Shown here in pieces: positions 7,101 through 9,980 of a stretch of DNA of 9,980 bases; the first letter of the stretch is position 1, and each line of letters begins with the position of its first letter. The DNA comes from CAZIMM01 sp964540415 (lineage in GTDB: Bacteria; Bacillota; Clostridia; Oscillospirales; Acutalibacteraceae). The translations under genes and the position numbers were made by a program. The stretch lies in NCBI GenBank assembly GCA_964540415.1, contig CAZIMM010000077.1, positions 1 through 9,980 of the forward strand, given 5' to 3'. The notes beneath the pieces are model-generated. The model was not told the DNA's origin. It saw only the letters and a list, made by a program, of their open reading frames with translations, and ran no database searches.

Positions 7101-8253
7101 GCGAGTTGTCGGCAGCACCGACATAGATGCGATCGGGCACCACAAGTGCGCCTGCAACGATGTCATGCTCAAACGAGCCGCCCTCTTCAGCGCCTATGGT
7201 TGTTGCTGTGACACTCTTGGTTGTGTAGGTGCCGTCAGCAGAAAGCTCATAGTATCTGAAGCCTGGGTCGCCGTCATTGTATGAGTTGAGGGTTGCCGCC
7301 TTCGCATAACCCATGGTGATATTGTCACCGGTTGTGCCGACAAAGGTGTTCTTGTGGTCATGACCGAAGAATGCGCCGACCATGCCGCCCTGCGCAACCC
7401 ATGAATTGTACTGATTCCTGTGATCATTGGTGCAGGGGCAGGGACCCTCTGCGATTTTGCCAGTGATTGTGGAGTTTGTCGGGTCAAGAATCCAGTAATC
7501 ATTGCTCCAGTTCAGGCACTGTCCCTTGACAGCTCCCGCCGTTGAGGCGGTTGCGACCTGGAGAAGATCGTATATCTGCGGAACCGGAATGTGCTGGAAG
7601 ACCATCGTGGGAACAGCCACGCCGCCGTTGCCGGCTTTGAGGGTGTTGCTCACTTCGTTGTACTTTGTAATCTGGTCATCCTTGACGTAGCTGTAATTGT
7701 CTCCGTCATAATCGCCGGAGTCCATCAGCCAGAGGCAGAATTTAACAGCTGCACCGTCGTTTGAGTAAATCGGGATATAACCCGAGCCGCTTCCCGACAG
7801 GCTGTCAATATCATAGTCAACACCAAGGCTGGAGTGGGAGACATAGTAGTCATACTGATTGTCTCTGCCCCAGGCAAGCAATCCCTCAGAGTCGTGGTTA
7901 CCGAAGGTTATTGCATATGGTATGTTTCTGCTGATGATCGGTGCGAGGAATGAGTCAACTGCTGATTTAAAGTTTGACTGATTTCTGTTCGTCGTGACGT
8001 TATCACCCGTCATAACCACAAGGTCAGGCTGGTAAATTGCCATGGCGTTGTTAATCAGAGACAGTACACGGGAATCGACATCCTGGTCATCCTGGATATC
8101 TGTGAACTGAATCAGTTTGAATTTGCCCTGATCATCGAACTTCAGACCGCCGTCAAGGTATCCGGCACTGGATTCAATGGTCATCATCGGAACGATTGTG
8201 ATAATCATTACCAATGACATAATCAAAGCAAGCAAGCGTTTGGTTGTTCTCAC
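1105..8253 (-). CDS. Giant secreted dockerin-bearing metallophosphoesterase with FIVAR-like repeat stalk
   Basis: The protein has 2382 residues. Residues 1-30 are a signal peptide (cleavage near SSA|G). Residues about 45-345 are a calcineurin-like metallophosphoesterase with the order TDIQ (51-54), GDN (83-85), GNHD (118-121), QHIPVP (220-225) and GHDH (297-300). GNHDSEG, the HIP motif and GHDHKN resemble the Dcr2/purple-acid-phosphatase-like branch, so phosphomonoester or diester hydrolysis outside the cell is expected; the substrate is unknown. Motif I has Gln54 where the family usually has His. Two related modules follow (about 365-805 and 815-1224), each a beta-rich region ending in a FIVAR-like helical repeat, then about 13 more such repeats (1225-2216). 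Residues 2217-2302 form a small beta domain of the type often found before dockerins. The dockerin (2303-2370) has calcium loops at 2305-2316 and 2345-2356. The start is GTG, 7 bases after AAGGAGG; it gives the basic n-region RTTKR. The dockerin predicts anchoring to a cohesin scaffold, and the downstream neighbour has a candidate cohesin-like domain. Confidence 0.92.
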   Translation of the reverse strand: MRTTKRLLALIMSLVMIITIVPMMTIESSAGYLDGGLKFDDQGKFKLIQFTDIQDDQDVDSRVLSLINNAMAIYQPDLVVMTGDNVTTNRNQSNFKSAVDSFLAPIISRNIPYAITFGNHDSEGLLAWGRDNQYDYYVSHSSLGVDYDIDSLSGSGSGYIPIYSNDGAAVKFCLWLMDSGDYDGDNYSYVKDDQITKYNEVSNTLKAGNGGVAVPTMVFQHIPVPQIYDLLQVATASTAGAVKGQCLNWSNDYWILDPTNSTITGKIAEGPCPCTNDHRNQYNSWVAQGGMVGAFFGHDHKNTFVGTTGDNITMGYAKAATLNSYNDGDPGFRYYELSADGTYTTKSVTATTIGAEEGGSFEHDIVAGALVVPDRIYVGAADNSLAKQAFGTSIQLKGYNLSTLAAYDRDLAISVDLESSCTDVALSVTEGVNISGVSVESKGTSNIYNWSITGGSASAGSAITYTLTYNKSGVAYTQYAYSYVENIMSPAGMYVFTRNYRGSNSSGNFAGMKYVMTLTSSNYRELDVYGCTRAHTDPSLGTDANDDTITNTDYSGYYDFSANSAGEDAGFKNGNSKAYGLSYFSPTRERRSYDHVIHASAGMAPVASVYVDTASLTDSNEDGVVNFSDLGLNLNFYTHANNDNNQNLTVSGIGIKSGDSGYTTSNWNTETTGITTNWASGDVISYVKRSLKVFKLFGSAAPTTATYTIIPKLYLNYTGGDYDTTVSNYSPVVLNVNTYTKAALRTLVNSERAAMRQEANYSSTFFNSYLYAYKTATEILRKSATTQAEIDSAVSTLNTAIQNLESGAEEISDNSAAAGNVVVPSVIYVGADNYGLATQTEGTKILQQVVNYHTKSLSAVYTNFSIAVPEGATNPSVVVTSTGGTPTYTFDSGTGTGVITGGTSTAGSYIKYVFTYTLNSKTYTQVAASYVTKVPLASGWNTFIRRKNDWDTKKDSLTYVSYVAPNGVTPAGAIWMAAGASGYTSGGSNGPQTFNFSTMTSSTTLAAGSYYGITDWTKPARYNTGTWYCGQTGAESKSGNSGYAAVTNVYIDPYVITNLQQVGIKFSLYRTETPDDSGTMDTSTSTVTHSGGNTYSFGTGSNVANTTGVGYTLTLSGTAVPANGTTITYANGMHFDDDMGLTCHTRYNMNFIVTDKTELRALVNQELVAFRQIHDGYDNSDNSFTAYLTALAEAQAALANTTLNAAGNTAAKNALQSAIDNLKYVKADYQVVWDAYDTIIRVKNGVLNYRPNAINDPHYYSLNEFYPASYYMSINEIEMQIEELPQRGNEAQYLDIRYQSTVNAMAAGLLASWTSMYLLSADLNAINLYLGLNQFNTLETTQIDAIQNNMTKYPTYNKEFFPTSYYTLDTLQVWEDAVSNGLACDNLKKPDQALVDTRATALQRAYYGYNSTNDPTYPSGSPALILAGLTLKAANYAEFNATKEDALAGIATKVNVVDPTGVGTFQINYYSSSVINSINSIISGLNTSLLIPEQSTVDMANTSLLSVYETMGSNLNDADYTFANAQRNIPATYESNYAYYYTPASWSALTTARNAIKTGKKTNFQSDVDTYALNIYNARNALAYNPADYSAIDTLLGEIALLTPSNYTNWATLQLAINNVVRGYDVTKQPTVDGWATAISTAKDNLNFKLATLTNLISAINAARAINSNLYTPASYSAMTTVLVSAEALRDEAPIITRQTEVNTMTSSLNTAVGNLIYKDCDKSGLATALALYDTFGEDEFTFYAEYDYDLVWLPFQEALDAGQAIYDDTSLNITNQQEINDAAAAIVTAYNNLPALYTAVDEAIARMPVGDDALAFTTTSLATAQAAIDAVVRNKKYTQQATVNGYAAAINTAIDNLVPKTADLSGLITAINTAYPKTSNQALYTTTTWSPFISAYNAAVAARDKVPAYLYGEQTTVDGIADALSLADTNLRYKLADYSEVNALKTAFEALNQNYYTTESYGAVVTLLTVTIDWNKNITEQPAVDAYADMLDAAIKALVLKDADYSAVTTAIGAFNALAADEALYTPASWLACENAVADVVPGLKIDEQARVTGFATAINTAVEHLAYVDADLTALIAAITAAQNKVSGKETWYTSGTYTPFTTALNAAIAIRDASPAYTVDRQGEVTTATTALTTASGNLAYKLADYTALGNALQAAADLEDDRDLYSNFNIVDDAVTPAALAYANQTITIDRQSEVTALATAITDAIDDLVLKPVAVELVPASGSEITIDNTNKFIYGVPAFGAITGDTGLEELGLADVTGDGYLVYTPTANGYGTGTKVELFSNADATTPVATYYIAIFGDCNGDAGIDSSDAVCVLDAYNFVAFDYDFDSPDSVFRFAMDLDNNGSVDDMDAVRIFEAENFVIEFSQTDPYNPTYYV
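1144..1347 (-). other. Type I-like dockerin domain (residues 2303-2370)
   Basis: Two 12-residue calcium loops: DCNGDAGIDSSD (2305-2316) and DLDNNGSVDDMD (2345-2356). Each is followed by a helix (AVCVLDAYNF and AVRIFEAENF) whose parallel layout gives the internal two-fold symmetry typical of dockerins. The preceding beta domain (GSEI...N.FIYGV ... GTGTKVEL ... YYIAIFGD) is a usual partner of clostridial dockerins. Dockerins bind cohesins on scaffold proteins. Confidence 0.85.
1606..4581 (-). repeat. Array of about 13 FIVAR-like helical repeats (residues 1225-2216)
   Basis: Units of about 65-90 residues share the pattern ADYS.L..AI..A, then LYTPASW, then A..A, then Q..VD..A..I..A...L.YK. Approximate unit starts are residues 1227, 1321, 1434, 1517, 1587, 1651, 1722, 1797, 1863, 1937, 2004, 2072 and 2147. 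The pattern matches FIVAR-type three-helix repeats found as rigid spacers or matrix-binding stalks in large Gram-positive surface proteins. The first units are longer and more divergent (Tyr/Asn-rich), and those after about 1587 are more regular. A stalk that holds the enzyme away from the dockerin anchor is the simplest reading. Confidence 0.75.
4582..7161 (-). repeat. Two tandem modules of about 430 residues: beta-rich domain plus FIVAR-like repeat
   Basis: Copy A is residues about 365-805 and copy B about 815-1224. Both open with a VVP..IYVGA motif, then DN..LA.Q and GT.I. Both continue with ITGG.S.AGS.I.Y..TY, then YTQ.A.SYV, an F.R strand (FTRNYRG / FIRRKND), a VY.D strand, and a FIVAR-like helical segment beginning K..LR.LVN.E...RQ. 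Similarity is clear at the protein level but low enough that the duplication looks old. The beta-rich part has no family I can name; a carbohydrate or surface-binding role is possible but unproven. Confidence 0.75.
6367..6402 (-). other. EF-hand-like calcium loop inside module A
   Basis: Residues 618-629 read DSNEDGVVNFSD, a 12-residue loop with acidic or Asn residues at positions 1, 3, 5, 9 and 12 and Gly at 6. This matches dockerin/EF-hand calcium-binding spacing. The equivalent place in module B has no such loop. Confidence 0.6.
7219..8121 (-). other. Metallophosphoesterase catalytic domain (residues 45-345)
   Basis: Likely metal ligands visible are D52, D84, N119, H221, H298 and H300; H120 is the probable catalytic histidine of GNHD. 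All canonical motifs are present except that the second position of motif I (D-x-H) is Gln54. A short Cys-Pro-Cys (272-274) lies between the HIP motif and GHDH. The domain is complete and of normal length, so it is not obviously a remnant. Confidence 0.88.
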
Positions 8254-8255
8254 AT
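8251..8255 (-). promoter_or_regulatory. Overlapping ATG-stop and GTG start of the giant gene
   Basis: Minus-strand ATGTGA: the ATG (8255-8253) is 5 bases after AAGGAGG but its next codon is TGA. The GTG (8253-8251), 7 bases after AAGGAGG, opens the 2382-residue frame. The next in-frame ATG lies inside the hydrophobic core of the signal peptide, so GTG is the best start. Confidence 0.75.
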
Positions 8256-8260
8256 GAATT

Positions 8261-8267
8261 CCTCCTT
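8261..8267 (-). promoter_or_regulatory. Ribosome binding site of the giant gene
   Basis: AAGGAGG on the minus strand with 7 bases to the GTG start. It decides in favour of GTG over internal starts. Confidence 0.85.
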
Positions 8268-8313
8268 AAGATAAGCATATATTAATCACCGGGGTGAAGA
8301 ATATCATTTCCGC

Positions 8314-8334
8314 TGTGTGTTCAATGAACACACA
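8314..8334. promoter_or_regulatory. Palindrome in the leader of the giant gene (possible operator or hairpin)
   Basis: Perfect arms TGTGTGTTCA and TGAACACACA flank a single central A, 21 bases in all. As DNA it is a strong candidate operator. As RNA it would fold into an 8-9 bp stem with a small loop, and no U-run follows it. It lies about 60 bases upstream of the start codon and downstream of the predicted promoter. Confidence 0.5.
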
Positions 8335-8428
8335 AATTCCATCAAAAGTCGAGTTTTTTTGTCAAAAAAGTATAAAAACCTAAAAAAGTGCGCAGTTGGG
8401 CATAGTTTAAGATACTATTGTATTGTAT

Positions 8429-8457
8429 AGTTTATCACGTTTGCAAACTTATGTCAA
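8429..8457 (-). promoter_or_regulatory. Sigma-A-type promoter for the giant gene
   Basis: Minus-strand TTGACA (8457-8452), a 17-base spacer, then TAAACT (8434-8429). The -35 is a perfect consensus; the -10 is weaker. Predicted transcription starts near 8422, giving a leader of about 170 nt before the GTG. AT-rich sequence lies upstream. Confidence 0.55.
8439..8448. promoter_or_regulatory. Operator-like palindrome in the promoter spacer
   Basis: GTTTGCAAAC is a perfect 10-bp palindrome placed between the -35 and -10 hexamers of the predicted promoter, where a bound repressor would block RNA polymerase. The form is compatible with a LacI-family type site, but no regulator gene is in the window. 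Confidence 0.4.
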
Positions 8458-8577
8458 CACGAAGATTACATTAAATAGCCATTTCTTTGTATTTTTCGAA
8501 CGCTTATTTAAACTATTTTTTCGCTGTGCCGATAATCAATTTTTTTGATGTGTTTTAAACAGAAAACATGCCGTTTT

Positions 8578-8688
8578 TTATGGTAAGTCGTGTTTTGCAT
8601 CACGGTGTTTTGTCCGGAATTCCGCATACAACAATACTGAAAAGCGTATATCATGACCGCCTGTGTTGCTTAAGCATCGGAGAGCCAT
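8578..8688 (-). CDS. Candidate 36-residue small ORF in the intergenic region
   Basis: ATG at 8688 follows AGGAGG (8695-8700) by 6 bases and runs to TAA at 8578-8580. The product begins MALRCLSNTGGHDIRF and has 36 residues. It matches no family I know, has no clear membrane segment or signal peptide, and lies on the same strand as the giant gene, upstream of its promoter. The ribosome binding site is as good as those of the real genes, but the length and AT-rich setting leave chance as a serious alternative. Confidence 0.25.
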   Translation of the reverse strand: MALRCLSNTGGHDIRFSVLLYAEFRTKHRDAKHDLP

Positions 8689-8774
8689 ATGTGCCCTCCT
8701 CTGCTTGAGTTTTTTTGCCCTTTTTCGTCATTGTCGTCTTTGCTATACGACAGTGTTACTGTATCCTCCGCCTT

Positions 8775-8814
8775 AAAAAAAACAAAAATCCGTCAGCAGA
8801 TTTCGGAGATTTTT
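8775..8814 (-). terminator. Second intrinsic terminator-like hairpin
   Basis: Minus-strand stem AAAAATC(T)CCG with CGGATTTTT, one bulged T and a loop of about 11 bases, followed by G and eight T. Only three to four pairs are GC, so it is weaker than the one at 9011-9048. It would end a minus-strand transcript that starts between the two terminators, or catch readthrough. Confidence 0.45.
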
Positions 8815-9010
8815 CATTCGTGCATTGCGTTCGTGTACGAGGCTTCACGATTGAATAGGACTTTCGTATTACGATTAAACGAAAAAAGAGATCGGATGTG
8901 CTTTGCAAATCAAAATTTGAGCAGCTGCCGAGAAGCAAACGCTCTGTGCAGTGCCGATATGTCGGATCAAGTCATCCGAACCTGTTCACATCTTCCGCGT
9001 GCGCTCGCGC

Positions 9011-9048
9011 AACAAAAAATAAAGCCGTCCGCTTAAGGCGGACGGCTT
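9011..9048 (-). terminator. Rho-independent terminator of the right-hand gene
   Basis: Minus-strand 11-bp perfect stem AAGCCGTCCGC / GCGGACGGCTT with a 5-base loop, followed by TATTTTTTGTT. It sits about 70 bases after the stop codon at 9121 and should separate this transcript from the giant gene. Confidence 0.85.
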
Positions 9049-9062
9049 CGGTTTTCACGTCC

Positions 9063-9095
9063 CTGCCCCGCTCCTCATTCAGGGGAGCAGGGCAG
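9063..9095 (-). other. GC-rich hairpin after the stop codon
   Basis: Minus-strand CTGCCCTGCTCC pairs with GGAGCGGGGCAG (12 bp, one G-U) around a 9-base loop. No U-tract follows; the true terminator is about 15 bases further on. A 3'-end stabilising structure is plausible. Confidence 0.6.
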
Positions 9096-9120
9096 AAATA
9101 TTGCTTTGCTGGTGGTTCAA

Positions 9121-9980
9121 TCAGTTCTTTGTAACTGTGATGTTAAGAGTGTCTTCAAGTGCAGTCCACACGGAACCGTTCTTAACCTTAAGACCCACTG
9201 CATACGAACCAACCGGGAATGACCTGTTGATTGTCCATACGCGTACATCGCCGTCATCGACATAACCGCCGGAATATGTGGAGGATGTGCCCTTGAAGGT
9301 GAGCTGAATCTTGCTGACGGCCTTGCTGGTTCTGACTGTGATAACTCTTGCTTCGCCAACCACGAAGGTGGACTCATCAATTGTGAAGATCTGATCTTCC
9401 GGCTCGGGAAGTACATCATAGTCAATTGCAAAGTCCTTAGCAGTTACATCCCAAGCGGGAGCAGCGTTGCCAAGTCTGAACTTCGCCTTAGCTGTGTAGG
9501 TATCCTCCGGAAGCGCAATGTTGATTGTCCAGATCTCGTATGCAAGGCCTGCATCGCTGGAATCGCAAACTGTGTTATCCGCAAGATAGGAAACGATGGA
9601 AACAGCTGCGTGATACCTTGTGTAGGTTCTTGTTACGCCCGTGGAAGAAACGATCTGAAGCTTGTCGGCTCTTGCAACAACCTTGAATTCATAGCTGCGA
9701 AGAGCGTTGCTGTAGTAAGGAGTTGTTGTGTCAACAGGAGTTACACTGACAACACTGGAGTTTGAGAGAACGCCGGCTGCAATGATCTCGATGTCGCCCG
9801 TGACAGCTGCTGCCGCGATTGTGACAACGCCTGCTGCGTAGGTGTAGTTCGTGATTTCTGTGCCGCCGACCTTAACAACGATTGTTGTCGGGAGGTTGTA
9901 GCCTTCGCCGGCTGAGAGTGTTGCTGTGTAAGCCGTACCCTCTGTCGCTGTTGCAGCGCCGTTGGATGTGAGGTTTGTAA
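9121..9980 (-). CDS. Secreted surface-repeat protein, C-terminal part with two Ig-like domains (5' end off window)
   Basis: Open from the window edge to TGA at 9121-9123, 285 residues in view; the start and any signal peptide are missing. It opens inside a surface-protein repeat (NLTSNGAATATEGTAY, then GYNLPTTIVVKVGG, then YAAGVVTI, then VTGDIEI) of the same kind as in the left-hand gene. Two related domains of about 100 residues follow. The first has LQIVSSTG ... YEIWTINIALPEDTYTAKAKF; the second has IQLTFKG ... VRVWTINRSFPVGSYAVGLKV. An acidic linker (LPEPEDQ) joins them. The protein ends VTKN with no sortase motif, SLH domain or dockerin, so it is probably released, or bound through domains outside the window. 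I do not recognise a specific function. A hairpin and a strong terminator follow directly. Confidence 0.85.
   Translation of the reverse strand, partial: TNLTSNGAATATEGTAYTATLSAGEGYNLPTTIVVKVGGTEITNYTYAAGVVTIAAAAVTGDIEIIAAGVLSNSSVVSVTPVDTTTPYYSNALRSYEFKVVARADKLQIVSSTGVTRTYTRYHAAVSIVSYLADNTVCDSSDAGLAYEIWTINIALPEDTYTAKAKFRLGNAAPAWDVTAKDFAIDYDVLPEPEDQIFTIDESTFVVGEARVITVRTSKAVSKIQLTFKGTSSTYSGGYVDDGDVRVWTINRSFPVGSYAVGLKVKNGSVWTALEDTLNITVTKN
9772..9980 (-). repeat. Surface-protein repeat, last copy in the right-hand gene
   Basis: About 69 residues in view with the core YNLPTTIVV.VGGT, then YTYAAGVVTI, then AVTGDIEI.AAG. It matches the left-hand gene's 84-residue repeat closely in protein but clearly less in DNA, so the copies are old relatives rather than a recent duplication. 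Confidence 0.75.

Larger units (their letters stand above)
8268..9010. other. AT-rich intergenic region between two surface-protein genes
   Basis: About 740 bases with no convincing large gene. It holds, in minus-strand order, a weak terminator (8775-8814), a candidate 36-codon ORF (8688-8578), the predicted promoter (8457-8429) and a leader with a palindrome (8314-8334). Many A and T runs are present, and I recognise no tRNA, riboswitch or insertion sequence. The part from 9010 to 8815 has no good promoter or gene that I can support. Confidence 0.6.

Noticed and set aside
8360..8365. Second TTGACA considered as another promoter -35 closer to the giant gene
   Set aside because: No acceptable -10 hexamer lies 16-18 bases downstream (ATGGAA/TGGAAT only).
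8689..9036. Plus-strand 115-codon ORF in the intergenic region with a weak GGAGAG upstream
   Set aside because: It runs antisense through two minus-strand terminator hairpins, its codon use and composition are unlike the neighbours, and the product has no recognisable feature.

Overview
The window is a locus of very large secreted, multidomain proteins. All of them are on the minus strand, and the window edges cut off two. Moderate GC in the genes, AT-rich spacers, strong AAGGAGG ribosome binding sites, Firmicutes-type signal peptides and a dockerin with a typical preceding domain point to an anaerobic gut or rumen Clostridia, probably Oscillospiraceae/Ruminococcus-like. This placement is inferred from style, not from a marker gene.

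Reading in the direction of transcription (right to left), 9980-9121 is the 3' end of a secreted repeat protein. It holds one copy of a Firmicutes surface-protein repeat and two related Ig-like domains at its C-terminus. A GC-rich hairpin (9063-9095) and a good intrinsic terminator (9011-9048) follow it.

The stretch 8268-9010 is AT-rich and has no convincing large gene. It holds a second minus-strand terminator-like hairpin, a 36-codon ORF with a good Shine-Dalgarno, and a sigma-A-type promoter with a perfect 10-bp palindrome in its spacer. A leader of about 170 nt follows, containing a second, longer palindrome.

The centre (8253-1105) is one 2382-residue secreted protein: signal peptide, Dcr2/purple-acid-phosphatase-like metallophosphoesterase, two tandem copies of a module of about 430 residues (beta-rich domain plus a FIVAR-like helical repeat), an array of about 13 further FIVAR-like repeats, a small beta domain and a C-terminal dockerin. 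It starts at GTG, overlapped by an ATG that runs straight into a stop.

After 74 bases with a strong hairpin comes the 5' part of a second secreted protein (1030-1). Its N-terminal region looks cohesin-like, and it then enters the same kind of surface-protein repeat seen in the right-hand gene. The attractive but unproven reading is a small cell-surface or cellulosome-like system: a dockerin-bearing phosphoesterase on a long stalk, next to a candidate cohesin-like scaffold and a third surface protein built partly from the same repeat.
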